Origin: Deinococcus fonticola
Lineage (GTDB): Bacteria > Deinococcota > Deinococci > Deinococcales > Deinococcaceae
Reading direction: 5' to 3'
Assembly: GCF_004634215.1 (NCBI RefSeq)
Contig: NZ_SMMH01000035.1
Location: forward strand, 1 to 34,871
Length of the DNA stretch: 34,871 bases
The notes below the pieces were generated by a model, which saw only the letters and a list, made by a program, of their open reading frames with translations, did not search any database and was not told the DNA's origin. The translations under genes and the position numbers were made by a program. Positions 1 to 9,589 of the stretch are shown piece after piece (position 1 is the first letter of the stretch; each line of letters opens with the position of its first letter).

Positions 1-243
1 GGTGCTGCTGGAGGATTGGCGAAGGTTTTACAACAGCGCCAGGCCGCATTCGTCTCTGGCTTATCTGACCCCGGACGAGTTTGCCCAGCAGGCCAGGGGG
101 CGGCCTGCCGACCCCCTTTGCGGAAACTCCACCGCAAATGTGGCCGTCAGACCGTTCCCTGGGCAGGAAGAGAAAGCCAATGTTGTACCCTTGACCTGAG
201 CCGAGTCTCTACTCGAAATCGTCCAACTTTTGGGGCCAGCCCA
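1..243 (+). mobile_element. Right end of an IS3-family insertion sequence (truncated by window edge)
   Basis: The segment holds the C-terminal end of an IS3-type transposase followed by a likely terminal inverted repeat. Read on the minus strand from position 243, that repeat begins TGGGCTGGCCCCAAAAGTTG. This resembles the TGACCTGCCCCCA-type ends of several IS3-family subgroups, and the TG start matches the usual TG...CA termini. The left end lies outside the window, so target duplication cannot be checked. The ends differ from those of the second IS at 33024-34186, so these are two different elements. The boundary at 243 is inferred from the repeat alone. Confidence 0.6.
2..199 (+). CDS. IS3-family transposase, C-terminal fragment (5' partial)
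   Basis: This is the end of the OrfB integrase-type transposase. Only about 65 residues are inside the window. The conserved C-terminal signature is visible: a WxxFYNxxRPHSSLxYLTPDEF segment (residues ~6-27), typical of the region just after the DDE catalytic domain in IS3 transposases. The reading frame is open to the left edge, so the apparent GTG at position 2 is almost certainly internal. The catalytic residues are outside the window. The tail after DEFAQQ is unusually long for this family, which could be natural variation. Whether the full copy is active cannot be judged. Confidence 0.75.
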   Translation: MLLEDWRRFYNSARPHSSLAYLTPDEFAQQARGRPADPLCGNSTANVAVRPFPGQEEKANVVPLT

Positions 244-566
244 GGTTGACTGCGCGACGTGGGAAGAAACCCTTCCCGGAGCTTTTTGGCGAAACCGGTG
301 CCCTTAACGGAAGACGCCAGGCCAGTCGCGCTCCCACTCTCTTTTTTCTGTGTTCTCTTACTGCCTTCATCTTCGGCCCGTGGCCACTGCCGTATGCGGG
401 CGACTTCAATCCACTGAACTTCCTCAAGGCAAGGGCACCTTCATTCCCCTGAGATCACCCCGTTGCCGCCTTTCTTCCCTCATCCGCAACGTGCTTCCAA
501 CTGGCACATCCCGGCCAATGAGAAAGCCTCCCCGCGAGTGGGAGGCTCTTTGCTTTTAAAGGCCGT
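244..566. other. Intergenic stretch without a recognisable gene
   Basis: This 323-bp region lies between the IS end and the 3' end of the efflux operon. Short open frames on both strands give low-complexity, unconvincing proteins with no recognisable motif. The only structure I can support is the hairpin at 525-547. The rest may be flank remodelled by the IS insertion. Confidence 0.5.
525..547 (-). terminator. Hairpin terminator of the RND efflux operon
   Basis: A perfect 8-bp stem (AGCCTCCC / GGGAGGCT) with a 7-nt loop lies 20 bp past the stop codon of the permease gene. On the minus strand it is followed by TTTCTC, a weak U-tract. On the plus strand it is followed by CTTTGCTTTT, so it may work in both directions. 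The position immediately after the last gene supports a terminator role. Confidence 0.6.
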
Positions 567-3500
567 TCAGTCGGCGGGCAGAGCGGTGGAGGCGGGGAAG
601 GGCTGGGGTTTGATGTTGCGCCGCTCGGCCAGCCAGAACACGGTGGGTACCACGAAGAAGGTGAGCAAGGTGCTGGTGATGACGCCGCCCAGAATCACGA
701 TGCCCAGGCCGCGCCGGAACTCCGCGCCCTCGCCCTGACCCAGCACCAGCGGAATGGAAATGACCAGCACCGTGAGGGTGGTCATCAGGATGGGCCGGAA
801 ACGCAGTTCGGCGGCCTCCAGCAGGGCTTCGCGCAGCGGCAGGCTGCGGGCGCGTTCGGTCACGAATTCCAGGTACAGGATCGAGTTCTTGGTGGACAGC
901 CCCAGCAAAATGACCATGCCCAGCACCGTGATCACGTCCAGGTTCACGCCGAACAGCTTCAGCGTCCAGATGGCCCCCACGATGGCGAGCGGCACCGGCA
1001 GCAGCAGGTAGAGGGGGTAGCGGAACGAGTTGAACTGGCTGCCCAGTACCAGGTAGGTCAGGAGAATAGCGGCCAGCATCAGAATGGGGCCGTAGAAGAT
1101 CAGGTCGCCGGTCAGCCCGCTGCTGCCGAAGGCGCTGGCGTTGCCCAGCGTAATGCCGTTGCCGGTGATGCCGGCCTTCTCGGCGCGGGTGATGATCTCC
1201 TGCTGGTAGGCGAAAGGGTTGGCTGCGCCGGGCACCACGTTGAGGTCCAGGGTGGTGGTGTAGGCCTTGTTGTAGCGGCTGAGGGTGGCGGGCGCGTCGG
1301 CGGTCTGGAAACGGCCGAGTTGTGAGAGCGGCAGGTTGGCCTGCAGCGCGGGCGCATACACCGTCTGCGAGAGCAGGCTCTGGCTGTCCTGAATCAGGGC
1401 CGGGTCGAGGCGCACCACGATATCCACGCTGCGATCACCGTCGCGCACCGTGCCGGCAGTCGCCCCGTCGTTGTAGGCCCGCAGCGCCTGGGCCACGTCG
1501 CTGGTGGTCAGGCCAGTGCCGGCCAGGCGCGTGGAGTCCGGAATGAAGGTGCGTTCCTGGCGCGTTTCGGAGAGGCTGCTGTCCACCGATTTCAGCTTGG
1601 GGTCACCCGCCAGCAGCGTGGTCAGCTTGCGGTTGGCCTCTACCAGGGTCGCCTGGTTGGGGGCAGTCAGGGCCAGGCTGATGTCGGCGCTGCCACCGGG
1701 GCCGCCCTGGAAGGATGCGGCGGTGATGGTGGTGCCGGGAATGCCAGCCGCCAGCGGTTCCAGTTCCTTCAGGAAACGGGCGCTGAGGTCATCGGTGTGG
1801 GCGCGTTCTCCCTTGGGCGTCAGGGTCACGTCCAGGGTGGCGACGTTGCTGCCACTGGCGCTGAGCTGCCCGCCCGAACCGACGCTGGTCTGCACCAGCT
1901 TGACTTCCCTGTGGGCCAGCAGCCTGTCCTCGATGCGGCTGGTCAGGGCGTTGGTGGCGCTGAGGCTGCTGCCGGCGGGCAGGGTCACGGACACGTTGAT
2001 CAGGCCGCTGTCGGTCTTGGGCACGAAGGCGAAGCCCAGGCCCTGCATAGCCAGCGGCGCACTGAGCAGGAAGGCTCCGGCCACCAGCAGCACCAGCCAG
2101 GGACGGTTCAGGGCACCCCCCAGGCTGCGGGCGTAGGCGCGGGCGGTGCGGTTCACACCGGCCAGCGTGAGGCCGTGCAGGGTGTCGGTGACCGCTTCCA
2201 GCAGCGCGTACAGCAGCGTGACCACGTAGCGCAGCACGGACAGCACCAGCGGGGCCAGGAGAATGGAGAGAAGGGCCGCGACGGGCGTTCCCAGCGCCTG
2301 GGCCGCGAAGAAGGTCACGGCGCCGGCCACCGCCAGCCAGAAGAAGCCAGTGGGACGCTTGACCCCCAGGAGCGACTCGCGGAAGAATTGCGGAAATTGA
2401 CGGAGAATCCCCGGCAATTCCTTCCAGGTGACGCGGGCCGCCTCCTTCGTGTAGGCCATGCGCACGGTCAGGAACAGCAGGCTTTCCAGCCAGCTCATGA
2501 CGATGGCGGCGGCAATGCCCAGGCCGAACTGCGCGAAGAACTGCCCGATGATGCCCGGCATGAAGCTGAGCGGCAGCAGCACCGCCAGCAGCGCGAAACT
2601 CGCGGCGGTCACGGCGCTGAACACTTCAGAACCGCCCAGCAGCACGCTGCGCATGGGGCTGTAGCCCAGGTCGCGGTAGCGCTGGACGTTCTCGGCCACC
2701 ACGATGGAGTCGTCCACCACGATCCCGATCGCCACGATGATCGCCAGCAGGCTGATGATGTTGAAGGTGAAGCCCAGCGTGCCGAACAGCAGCGGCGCGG
2801 CGCTGATGCTGATGGGAATGGCCAGGATCACCGCGAACACGGTGTTCAGCCTTCCCAGGAACAGCAGGCAGATGATACCCACGGCAGCAATGGCGATCAG
2901 GAATTCCTTGAAGGTGTCCTTCACGGTGGCGCGGGTTTCCAGCGTGGTGTCGTTCGCCAGCGTGAGTTTGTACCCGGCGGGCAGCGCCTGCGCTTCCATG
3001 GCGGCCCGCACGTTGTCGGTCACGGCCACCGAGTTGCTGCCGCTGGCCTTCCGCACGGAGAGCAGCACGGCGCTCTGCCCGTTCACGCGCGCGAAACTGC
3101 TGGCCTCGGCGCTGGTGTCGCGTACCGTGGCCACGTCCTGCACGCGCAGCCCACTGGAGGAATTCACCACGATACGCCCCACGTCGGCGGCGCTGCGCGG
3201 CGTGTTGCGGGTGGAATACGAGGTGATTTCACGGCCCTGCGTGACCGTTCCGGCCGGCAGGTCGAGGGCCGAGGCGCCTATGGCCTGCGAGACCTGGGTC
3301 GGGGCCAGGTTGAAGGATTGCAGCCGCGTGGGGTCGAGCAGCACCTGCACCTGCCGCTCGGGGCCGCCGGTGATGCTCACGTCGGCCACGCCGTCCACGC
3401 GCTCCAGGCGCGGCAGCAGGGTGTCCTCGGCGAAGGTAGTCACGTCGCTTTCCTGGGCGCTGCCGCCCAGCAGGGCCAGCGTCAGGATGGGCTGGGCGTT

Positions 3501-3974
3501 CGGGTCGAATTTCTGCACCACCGGCGCCTCGGTGGCGTCCGGCAGCGTGGCCCGGATGGCCGCCACCGCCTGCGACACGCTGTTGGCCGCCGAGTCGATG
3601 TCCACGTTGTCGTTGAAGGTAATGACCACCGCCGACTGGTTGCTGACGCTGGTGGTGTTGATGTCCACCACGCCGGCCAGCGTGCTCACCGCGTCCTCGA
3701 TCTTGCGGCTCACCTCACGGTCGACCTGGTCCGGGTTGGCGCCGGGGTAAGCGGTGCTGACCGCCAGCACCGGCACCTCGAAATTCGGCAGCAGTTCCAC
3801 GCCCAGCCGGAAGGTGCTGGCCAGGCCCACCAGCACCGCCATCACAAAAATGCCGATGGAGAACACGTAATTGCGCACGCTGAAGTGAACGAGCGGGTGA
3901 ACGGCCGGTTCCGGTGTACCGTCCGGCAGCGTGCCGCGCGGCAGCGTGAATTCGGTGGGGTCGTGCGTGCTCAT
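567..3974 (-). CDS. RND efflux permease (HAE1/AcrB-like), with extra hydrophobic segments
   Basis: This is an inner-membrane proton-driven drug/hydrophobe exporter of 1135 residues. N-terminal TM1 (~33-52) is followed by a porter domain with the family's [14 protein letters not shown] segment. TM4 carries the proton-relay pair D421-D422 in [16 protein letters not shown]10 carries the conserved lysine K1029 in GLSTKNSIL. Unusually, residues ~543-592, between the TM6 and TM7 positions, form additional hydrophobic stretches not present in AcrB (1049 aa). The usual TPAL-type motif at the end of TM6 is replaced by TVRMAYTK. The ATG overlaps the stop of the upstream adaptor gene by 4 bp (ATGA), so the two are translationally coupled. 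It is the last gene of the operon. Substrate cannot be inferred. Annotation as RND permease is secure; the meaning of the insertion is not known. Confidence 0.95.
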   Translation of the reverse strand: MSTHDPTEFTLPRGTLPDGTPEPAVHPLVHFSVRNYVFSIGIFVMAVLVGLASTFRLGVELLPNFEVPVLAVSTAYPGANPDQVDREVSRKIEDAVSTLAGVVDINTTSVSNQSAVVITFNDNVDIDSAANSVSQAVAAIRATLPDATEAPVVQKFDPNAQPILTLALLGGSAQESDVTTFAEDTLLPRLERVDGVADVSITGGPERQVQVLLDPTRLQSFNLAPTQVSQAIGASALDLPAGTVTQGREITSYSTRNTPRSAADVGRIVVNSSSGLRVQDVATVRDTSAEASSFARVNGQSAVLLSVRKASGSNSVAVTDNVRAAMEAQALPAGYKLTLANDTTLETRATVKDTFKEFLIAIAAVGIICLLFLGRLNTVFAVILAIPISISAAPLLFGTLGFTFNIISLLAIIVAIGIVVDDSIVVAENVQRYRDLGYSPMRSVLLGGSEVFSAVTAASFALLAVLLPLSFMPGIIGQFFAQFGLGIAAAIVMSWLESLLFLTVRMAYTKEAARVTWKELPGILRQFPQFFRESLLGVKRPTGFFWLAVAGAVTFFAAQALGTPVAALLSILLAPLVLSVLRYVVTLLYALLEAVTDTLHGLTLAGVNRTARAYARSLGGALNRPWLVLLVAGAFLLSAPLAMQGLGFAFVPKTDSGLINVSVTLPAGSSLSATNALTSRIEDRLLAHREVKLVQTSVGSGGQLSASGSNVATLDVTLTPKGERAHTDDLSARFLKELEPLAAGIPGTTITAASFQGGPGGSADISLALTAPNQATLVEANRKLTTLLAGDPKLKSVDSSLSETRQERTFIPDSTRLAGTGLTTSDVAQALRAYNDGATAGTVRDGDRSVDIVVRLDPALIQDSQSLLSQTVYAPALQANLPLSQLGRFQTADAPATLSRYNKAYTTTLDLNVVPGAANPFAYQQEIITRAEKAGITGNGITLGNASAFGSSGLTGDLIFYGPILMLAAILLTYLVLGSQFNSFRYPLYLLLPVPLAIVGAIWTLKLFGVNLDVITVLGMVILLGLSTKNSILYLEFVTERARSLPLREALLEAAELRFRPILMTTLTVLVISIPLVLGQGEGAEFRRGLGIVILGGVITSTLLTFFVVPTVFWLAERRNIKPQPFPASTALPAD

Positions 3975-5212
3975 GGCGCGCTTCCTGTGGCGACGGAGAC
4001 CTTGGCGCCGTCCTGCAAACTGCCGGGAATGGGGGCGATGACGCGCGTTCCGGCCGCCAGGTTACTGACGGCCACCTGCCCGCCCGATTCGGCAATGACG
4101 CTGACGTCCTGGCGGCGGGCGCGCCCCCCTTCCACGGTGAACACCGCGTTGCCGGCCCCGCTGGCCTGCACGGCGCTGCCGGGCACCAGCACGCCCTGCC
4201 CCAGGGTGGCGCGGTAGCGGGCCTGGGCGATTGCCCCGACAGGCAGATTCACGTTGCCGTCCAGCCGGGCGGTGATGGGTACCAGGCGATCCGTGCCGGC
4301 AATGCCGCTGCTGTCCACCACGCGGCCCACGTAGTTTTTCCCACCGTAGCCGACATTGAAGGCGGTGCCCTCCGGCAGGGCCACGGCGTCGGCGGCGGGC
4401 ACGCTGAATTTCACGCGCAGGCTGCCGGTGTCCACCAGCCGGAACACGGCGCTGCCCTGCGCGGCGAACTCGCCTTCCTGCACCAGCAGGTCCGCCACGG
4501 TGCCGCCAAAAGGGGCGCGCACGGTGGTGCGGTTCAGGTTCTCCTGCGCCTGGCGCAAGGCCACCTGCGCGGACTGCACCTGCGTCTGCTGCAACGGAAT
4601 GCTGTTCTGGGCGCTCTGCCCGTTCTGCGCGAGGTTCTGGCGCGCCTGGGCCAGGGCACTTTGCGCCTGGGCCAGCCCCGAGCGGGCAGCCTGCAGGTCG
4701 GCCTGGCTGACGCCGCCCAGGCCGTACAGGTTCTCGGTGCTCTGCGCGGTCGCCTGCGCCTGGGCCAGCGCGGCCTCGGCCGAGCGCACCGCGGCCCCCA
4801 GAGAAGCGCCGGACTGCGTGGTGGTGCTGCGGGCCTGCTCCAGACTGATCTGGGCCTGTTTCAGGCCGACCTGGGCACTTTCCAGGGCCTGGCGCTGCTG
4901 GGTGCTGTCGAGTTGCAATACAGCCTGCCCGGCGCGCACGGTCTGACCTTCCTGCACCAGTACCTGCTGCACGGTGCCGCCCGCATTCGTCGCCACGCGG
5001 CTGTCGCGCCCGGCGGTCACGGTGGCGCTGACGCTGCGGCTGACGGTCAACTTGCCCGCCTTCACTTCGCTGGTCTGGACGCTCAGGGCGGTGGTCTTCT
5101 GCGGCGGCGCGTCGAGGTCGTTGGTCTTCTTCGCCTCGCCGGGGGGTTTACAGGCCACCAGCAGCGTCAGGCTGAGCAGGCTCATCGTTCGGAGAACCCG
5201 GGTGGTGTTCAT
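3971..5212 (-). CDS. RND periplasmic adaptor (membrane fusion protein), lipoprotein
   Basis: This 413-residue adaptor links the RND permease to a TolC-like channel. The start at 5212 is chosen because it gives a signal peptide with a lipobox (LLVAC, lipidated Cys21) and overlaps the upstream stop as TAATG. A longer frame reaching 5275 would bury the signal. After the signal come a lipoyl/barrel-sandwich half (~70-100), a long Ala/Gln-rich coiled-coil hairpin (~100-230, repeated QA-LxQA patterns), the second lipoyl half ([20 protein letters not shown]) and a beta-barrel/MP domain. This order is typical of HlyD/AcrA-family proteins. It is second from last in the operon. Substrate specificity cannot be read from it. 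Confidence 0.93.
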   Translation of the reverse strand: MNTTRVLRTMSLLSLTLLVACKPPGEAKKTNDLDAPPQKTTALSVQTSEVKAGKLTVSRSVSATVTAGRDSRVATNAGGTVQQVLVQEGQTVRAGQAVLQLDSTQQRQALESAQVGLKQAQISLEQARSTTTQSGASLGAAVRSAEAALAQAQATAQSTENLYGLGGVSQADLQAARSGLAQAQSALAQARQNLAQNGQSAQNSIPLQQTQVQSAQVALRQAQENLNRTTVRAPFGGTVADLLVQEGEFAAQGSAVFRLVDTGSLRVKFSVPAADAVALPEGTAFNVGYGGKNYVGRVVDSSGIAGTDRLVPITARLDGNVNLPVGAIAQARYRATLGQGVLVPGSAVQASGAGNAVFTVEGGRARRQDVSVIAESGGQVAVSNLAAGTRVIAPIPGSLQDGAKVSVATGSAP

Positions 5213-6255
5213 TACTGCACCAGTCCGGTCACGTCCAGGCCCGACGCCACGCTCAGGGCGGCCAGCGCCTGCCACACGCCGCCTTGCGCCTGCTGCACTG
5301 CCAGCGCGGCCTGCTGGGCCTGCACCTCGGCCTGCTGCACTTCCACGGGGGCGGCGGTGCCGGCCTTCAGGCGCGCGCGCGCCAGGGTCAGGCTGGCCTG
5401 GGCATTCTGGGCCTGTTCGCGGGCCACGTTCAGGCCCTCCTGGGCCGACTGCACCGCGCGGTAGGCGTCGCGCACGCCGGTGCCGCTGGCCCGCGCGGCG
5501 TCCTCCAGGCCGCGCCCCGCGTTCGCCAGGGCGGTGCGGGCGTCCTCCAGCGTGCGCACGGGCGTGTAGTCGTTGTCGGCAATGCTGACCTGAAGGCGGG
5601 CAAAAGCCACCCCGTTGGCGGCCTGCACCAGCGCGGGCAGGCGTTTGTCCAGCCCGGCCTGCAAGGCGGCCAGGGTGGTACTCAGTTTCGGCGCGGCGGG
5701 CGGGGCACCCAGTTTCAGGTCGGTGCCGGCGTTCAGGCCCAGCAGGCGGGCCAGCTGCGCCTCCTGCACCGGCAACTGGGCGCGGGCGTCGGCCAGTTCC
5801 TGGCGGTTGGCGTTCAGGCTGGTCTGGGCGCGGTTCACGTCGAGTTGGGTGGCGACCCGGGCGGCCAGCCGGGCGCGGGCAATCGCCAGGTTGCGTTCGT
5901 CCAGCGCCACCTGCGCGGCGTTCAGGGCAACGCGCTGCCCGGTCTCGTAGGCGCTGAGGTAAGCGCTCACCACCGCCTGCATGGTCTTCAGCTTGGTGCC
6001 GTCCAGCGTGGCGGCCTGGGCGCCCACGTCCTGCTCGGCCTGGGTGCTGGTCGTGATGATGCTGCTGGGGTCGGCGCGCACCGCCCGCAGGTTCGCCTGT
6101 GCTTTTTGCAGTGTAGCGCGGGCCGACACCACGTCGGCGTTGCTGCTCAGGGCACGCGATACGGCGGCGGGCAGGGTCAGCGAAGTCTGGGCCGAGGCTG
6201 TGCCCGCGAAGGTCAGGCTGGCGAGGAAGGTCAAGGTCAGGGCGTGGCGGTTCAT
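5212..6255 (-). CDS. TolC-family outer membrane factor, short form
   Basis: This predicted 347-residue protein has a clear signal peptide ([22 protein letters not shown], cleavage after ASA) and long alpha-helical repeats rich in Ala, Gln and Arg, as in TolC channel and tunnel helices. The C-terminal repeat ([20 protein letters not shown]) is the standard TolC-family motif. The protein is shorter than the usual 420-490 residues, so part of the barrel or equatorial region is reduced. Its ATG overlaps the stop of the preceding TolC gene (ATGA), and its own stop overlaps the adaptor start (TAATG). Two adjacent TolC homologues in one RND operon are unusual. It could form mixed trimers, serve as an accessory factor, or be a partly degenerate paralogue. 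Confidence 0.85.
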   Translation of the reverse strand: MNRHALTLTFLASLTFAGTASAQTSLTLPAAVSRALSSNADVVSARATLQKAQANLRAVRADPSSIITTSTQAEQDVGAQAATLDGTKLKTMQAVVSAYLSAYETGQRVALNAAQVALDERNLAIARARLAARVATQLDVNRAQTSLNANRQELADARAQLPVQEAQLARLLGLNAGTDLKLGAPPAAPKLSTTLAALQAGLDKRLPALVQAANGVAFARLQVSIADNDYTPVRTLEDARTALANAGRGLEDAARASGTGVRDAYRAVQSAQEGLNVAREQAQNAQASLTLARARLKAGTAAPVEVQQAEVQAQQAALAVQQAQGGVWQALAALSVASGLDVTGLVQ

Positions 6256-7736
6256 GGGCGGCCTCCGGGGGCAGGGGAAACAGGAACAGGCGAAACAGGG
6301 GTGGGCGAAAGGGCGGGAAGGGCGGCGAGCAGCCAGGGGTCGAGGTCGCCGCTGGCCTGCATCAGGGTCAGGGCGGCGACAGCCAGGCGATCCTGCGCGG
6401 CCTGAAGGGCATTTTGTGCCTGGGCGAGGCCCAGTTCAGCCTGCCGGACATCCAGCGGCGTGGCGGTGCCGGCCCCCTGGCGGGCGCGGGTGGCCTCCAG
6501 CACCGTCTGGGCGCGGGTCACGCCGGTTTGCAGGGCCACCTGAGCGCCCTGCTCGTCGAGGTACTCGCTCAGGTGCGTGCGCACATCCAGCGTCACGCTC
6601 TGGCGGGCGTTCTCCAGCGCCAGACTGGCCTGTTGCAGACCCAGCCGGGCCTGTTCCAGGGTGTTGCCCTGCGTGCGTCCCAGCAGCGGCAGGGTGGCGC
6701 TGAGGCTCAGCACCGCGCCAGTCGGGAGTTTGCTGGTGTCGCTGAGGGGAAAGGTGGCCTGGGCGCTGGCCACGCCGGTTTTCAGATTGAAACTGCCGCT
6801 GACCCGCTTGCCGGAGGCGCTGTCGCTGCTGCCGATCTCGCCGAACTGCCCACTGGCGTTCAGGTCGGGCAACCTCGCGTCCAGCTCGGCGGCCCGCAGG
6901 CTGGCCTGGGCATCCTGCACACTGACGGCGGCGCGGGCCACCTCGGGGCGGGTGTTCAGGGCGCGGGCGATCAGGCCCGCCTCGTTCAGGTCGCTCACGC
7001 GGAAAGTCAGGGGGGCGGAGGTGGTGGGTGTATTGGGCAACGTTACGTCGCGGTTGAGCAGGCGACGCAGCTGGTTGACGGCCAGGGTCACGCCGCGTTC
7101 GGCCTGGGCCTGGCCCGCCTCGGCGTTCTGAAGGGCGGTCTGGCGCTCCAGCAGCGCCTCGGTGGGAATGACCCCGGCGCTGCGTTGCGCCTGCGCGGCC
7201 GCAAAGACCTGACCGGCCAGCTCGCGCTGCGCGCGGGCCAGGCTCAACGCGGCGGCGGCCTGCCCCGCCCCGGCGTAGGCCCTGACCAACTGCACGGTCA
7301 GGTCGGCCCGCGTGCGGCGCAGTTCGGTGGCGGCGGCCTGGTGGCTGCGCTCGGCGCTGCGCAGGGCCTCACGGGCGGGCGACCAGGGCAGCACGCTGGC
7401 GCTGACGGTGACGTTCACGCTGCTGCTGTTCACCCACTCGCCGCTGTCCCAGGGAATTTTTGCGGCGGCCAGCGTGCCCCCCGCCGACACCGAAAGCCCG
7501 GCGCGGATGCGGGCGGCCTGAAGTTGCAGTTCGGAAGCGCGGTAGGCGTAATCGGCGGCCTGCCAGCCGGGCGCGGCGCGCAGCCAGGTCAGCAGGTCGG
7601 GCAGGGTCACGGCCGGAGCAGCCACGGCGGCGGGAGGGAGCGGCGGGGCGGCGGTCGTGTCCTGGGCCTGAGCGCCTCCAAGACAGAGCAGGGCGCACAG
7701 CAGCAGGGTTTTGCGGAAGGGTGAAGAGAAGATCAT
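6252..7736 (-). CDS. TolC-family outer membrane factor, full length
   Basis: This 494-residue first gene of the efflux operon encodes the outer-membrane exit duct. It has a signal peptide ([24 protein letters not shown]) and two homologous halves. Each ends in the family's repeat pattern: [20 protein letters not shown] at ~188-207 and [20 protein letters not shown] near residue 430. The length is normal for the family. The start is supported by a good ribosome-binding site (AAGGA at 7747-7743, 6 nt before ATG). The promoter region upstream contains the putative TetR operator at 7775-7796. A proline-rich tail (~475-494) is probably disordered. Confidence 0.9.
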   Translation of the reverse strand: MIFSSPFRKTLLLCALLCLGGAQAQDTTAAPPLPPAAVAAPAVTLPDLLTWLRAAPGWQAADYAYRASELQLQAARIRAGLSVSAGGTLAAAKIPWDSGEWVNSSSVNVTVSASVLPWSPAREALRSAERSHQAAATELRRTRADLTVQLVRAYAGAGQAAAALSLARAQRELAGQVFAAAQAQRSAGVIPTEALLERQTALQNAEAGQAQAERGVTLAVNQLRRLLNRDVTLPNTPTTSAPLTFRVSDLNEAGLIARALNTRPEVARAAVSVQDAQASLRAAELDARLPDLNASGQFGEIGSSDSASGKRVSGSFNLKTGVASAQATFPLSDTSKLPTGAVLSLSATLPLLGRTQGNTLEQARLGLQQASLALENARQSVTLDVRTHLSEYLDEQGAQVALQTGVTRAQTVLEATRARQGAGTATPLDVRQAELGLAQAQNALQAAQDRLAVAALTLMQASGDLDPWLLAALPALSPTPVSPVPVSPAPGGRP

Positions 7737-7774
7737 CGTTTTTCCTTGGGCAGAGCAGAAAGGGGAAACAGAGA

Positions 7775-7796
7775 TTAGTAAGTCTCAACTCACGAA
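7775..7796 (-). promoter_or_regulatory. Putative TetR operator in the efflux-operon promoter
   Basis: The plus strand reads TTAGTAAG, then six bases (TCTCAA), then CTCACGAA, an imperfect inverted repeat with 8-bp arms. The same architecture, including the TCT that opens the spacer, is found at the tetR start (8506-8527). On the minus strand the site overlaps a possible -10 element TAATCT, so bound repressor would block RNA polymerase. The site is 39 bp upstream of the first TolC gene. The motif is seen directly; assignment to the neighbouring TetR is an inference from its recurrence. Confidence 0.7.
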
Positions 7797-7870
7797 CAGC
7801 TGGAGCACGGGCAGGGTAAGCGAGCGGCTCTGGGGCGGCGTCCGCCATAAGACGTACGCGCCGAAACCCG

Positions 7871-8506
7871 CTAGGGTTTCAGGCCAGGCCACAACACGTC
7901 CAGCACGCCGCGCACGAAGCGGCCCCGCTCTAATGGTTGGCTGAACGATGGGCCGGGTGGCGGCGCGGGTGGTGAACTGCCGGCCGACCGTGAGTGCGGC
8001 AGGCACTCGCGGTGGATGAATGTGCCCAGCGCCCCCACCAGCAGTACCGCCGTGACCTGAACGTCCACGGGGCGCACCCGCCCGGCCTCCATTTCGCCGC
8101 CGAGGTAGGCGGCAAACGCCTGTTCGTCGCCCAGGCTGGGGTCGCTGAGTTTCTGCATCATGGGGTTGTGGCTGGGGTCGATGCCGCGCGAGAACACCGC
8201 CACCAGGTTCTGAATGCGCTCCTGCGCCTCGGCCAGCATGGCCATCGCGGCGCGTTCCAGGTTGCGCTGCACCTCGTCCTGCCCCACCGAAGCCAGCAAA
8301 CCGTCACGCCACGCCCCGTAATCGCTGAGGCCCAGCGCAGCGGCGAACAGGTCTTCCTTGGTCGAGAAGCGTTTGAACAGCGTGCCTTCCGAAACGCCGG
8401 CCCGCACGGCGATGCTGGCGGTGGTGGCAGAAAAACCCTGTTCCACAAAGACTTCACGGGCGGCGGTCAGCAAGACGGAATCCTGGATGGTGCGGGGACG
8501 GGCCAT
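7871..8506 (-). CDS. TetR/AcrR-family transcriptional repressor
   Basis: This 211-residue regulator has an N-terminal TetR helix-turn-helix domain (~1-55: REVFVEQGFSATTASIAVRA then GVSEGTLFKRFSTKEDLFAA). The divergent C-terminal ligand-binding half is helical and unassigned, with a Pro/Ser-rich stretch near ~183-195. The gene lies 134 bp upstream of the efflux operon on the same strand, the classic arrangement of a local efflux repressor. A 22-bp inverted repeat overlaps its start codon, and a close copy lies in front of the efflux operon. It probably represses both until a pump substrate binds. The ligand is unknown. Confidence 0.92.
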   Translation of the reverse strand: MARPRTIQDSVLLTAAREVFVEQGFSATTASIAVRAGVSEGTLFKRFSTKEDLFAAALGLSDYGAWRDGLLASVGQDEVQRNLERAAMAMLAEAQERIQNLVAVFSRGIDPSHNPMMQKLSDPSLGDEQAFAAYLGGEMEAGRVRPVDVQVTAVLLVGALGTFIHRECLPHSRSAGSSPPAPPPGPSFSQPLERGRFVRGVLDVLWPGLKP

Positions 8507-8527
8507 TAGTGAGTCTATCCTTACTAA
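8506..8527 (-). promoter_or_regulatory. Putative TetR autoregulatory operator overlapping the tetR start codon
   Basis: TTAGTGAG, then TCTATC, then CTTACTAA on the plus strand form an inverted repeat with one mismatch per 8-bp arm pair. The repeat includes the first base of the tetR ATG and a TAGACT box 5 nt before the ATG. It matches the site at 7775-7796 in arm sequence and spacing. Binding here would block initiation of tetR transcription. Confidence 0.75.
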
Positions 8528-8535
8528 CTACGCCG

Positions 8536-8548
8536 CCCTTGTCAAGGG
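8536..8548 (-). promoter_or_regulatory. tetR promoter -35 (TTGACA) inside a small palindrome
   Basis: On the minus strand a perfect TTGACA occupies 8545-8540. It is embedded in a CCCTTG-T-CAAGGG palindrome (8536-8548). A convincing -10 at normal spacing is not obvious: TAAGGA is at 16 nt and TAGACT at 22 nt. Both fall within the operator, so the box pairing is uncertain. Confidence 0.45.
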
Positions 8549-8572
8549 CAGCAGCGGCAGGCCGTCAGACCT

Positions 8573-9280
8573 TCATGTCAGAAAGTCCAGCAGCGCCTCA
8601 TTGAACGCCTGCGGCTGGTCGAGGTTGCTGAGGTGCCCCGCTCTCCCGATCACCTTCAATTCAGCCCGCCCCAGTCGGGCCAGTTCCTGCGCCTCGGACA
8701 GCGGCGTGATCTCGTCCTGGTCGCCCACCAGCACCAGCAGCGGCACCTTCAGGTCGGGCAGGGTCGGGCGCCGATCGGCCCGCCCGGCGATGGCCTTCAG
8801 GGCGGCGGCGATGCCCTCGCGGCTGGCGGCCTCCATCAGCGGCAGAATGGTCTTGAAGGTCTGCGGCGAATGTTCTTTTTGGGCAGCCTCGATGATGAAC
8901 TTGCGGCCCTCCAGCATCACGCGCTGGGCCTGCGCCTGGCGGTGTCGCTGTTTGTCCTCGTCGTCGGGCGCGGCGGAGGTGTCGGCCAGCACCACCCGCC
9001 CGAAGCGCTGCGGCGCCTGCGCCAGCAATTCCAGCGCCACGTACCCGCCCATGCTCAGGCCCACCAGCGACACCGGTTCGTCCGGCAGCAGTTCCAGCAG
9101 TTCACGCGCGGCGTCGGCCAGGCTGGTCATCTCGCCTGGGCGCCCGCCGAAGCCAGGCAGGTGCGGGGCGATCACCGTCAACCCGGCCCCCGTCAGGGCC
9201 GCTTCCTGGCCGTCCCACATGTGGGCCGACAGCGGGTAGGCGTGAACGAGGAGCACGGTGCGCGGTCTGGCAGAAGACAT
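8573..9280 (-). CDS. Alpha/beta-fold hydrolase
   Basis: This cytosolic alpha/beta hydrolase has 235 residues from the ATG at 9280. An alternative GTG at 9289 overlaps the -10 box and is less likely. Core motifs are an HAYPLS segment near the oxyanion hole, the nucleophile elbow GLSMGG (Ser76), an acidic residue in VGDQDEITP (Asp189) and the C-terminal histidine in GRAGHLSN (His216). There is a helical lid between about 105 and 170. There is no signal peptide. It resembles small esterases or 3-oxoadipate enol-lactonase-like hydrolases, but the substrate is not determinable. It is a separate transcription unit 66 bp upstream of tetR. Confidence 0.88.
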   Translation of the reverse strand: MSSARPRTVLLVHAYPLSAHMWDGQEAALTGAGLTVIAPHLPGFGGRPGEMTSLADAARELLELLPDEPVSLVGLSMGGYVALELLAQAPQRFGRVVLADTSAAPDDEDKQRHRQAQAQRVMLEGRKFIIEAAQKEHSPQTFKTILPLMEAASREGIAAALKAIAGRADRRPTLPDLKVPLLVLVGDQDEITPLSEAQELARLGRAELKVIGRAGHLSNLDQPQAFNEALLDFLT

Positions 9281-9287
9281 GCCCCAC

Positions 9288-9293
9288 ACGCTA
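9288..9293 (-). promoter_or_regulatory. Leaderless-type -10 box (TAGCGT) before the hydrolase
   Basis: TAGCGT is followed by 7 nt and then ATG at 9280 on the minus strand. This is the TANNNT spacing expected for leaderless transcripts, which are common in Deinococcus. It supports the ATG over the upstream GTG. Confidence 0.45.
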
Positions 9294-9343
9294 GACCATG
9301 AGGGGCAGAAAACCGCGTTGTATTGGGGAATAATGGAGGAGCT

Positions 9344-9583
9344 TCAGGCCTGAGTGTCCCTTTGCACCGGGAGGTCAGTTTCACCCACGCCGTCGAGTTC
9401 GTCGAGGTGAGCGCGAATCAGCGAGAGCAGCTGGTAGCGGTTGGTGCCCTCGAACACGTCGTCCAGGCCGCTGACCTGACCGATGAAGAGCGAATCGCTG
9501 GAGGCGGAGAAGGTGGGGGGCTGCTCATGAATGACGATTTTGCGGCCCCGGTAGGAGTCGGCCAGCGCGGGCGGAGGAGACAT
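9344..9583 (-). CDS. Small conserved-looking protein of unknown function
   Basis: This 79-residue protein is unrecognised. The start at 9583 is chosen because TACAGT lies 6 nt upstream. The longer open frame extends into the tandem repeats and is artefactual. The sequence is protein-like: a beta-type SYRGRKIVIHEQPPTFSASS segment, then DSLFIGQVSGLDDVFEGTNR, then an amphipathic helix YQLLSLIRAHLDELDG. There is no signal peptide, membrane segment or cysteine. It is flanked by the LLM oxidoreductase upstream and the hydrolase downstream, both on the same strand. The three 37-bp repeats immediately upstream make its promoter region the notable part of this locus. Confidence 0.65.
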   Translation of the reverse strand: MSPPPALADSYRGRKIVIHEQPPTFSASSDSLFIGQVSGLDDVFEGTNRYQLLSLIRAHLDELDGVGETDLPVQRDTQA

Positions 9584-9589
9584 GGCGAG

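Noticed and set aside
1797..4217. 806-codon open frame on the plus strand
   Set aside because: It is antisense to the RND permease and adaptor genes. Its composition (Gly, His, Gln, Arg, Val rich) is typical of a GC-driven shadow frame and no domain is visible.
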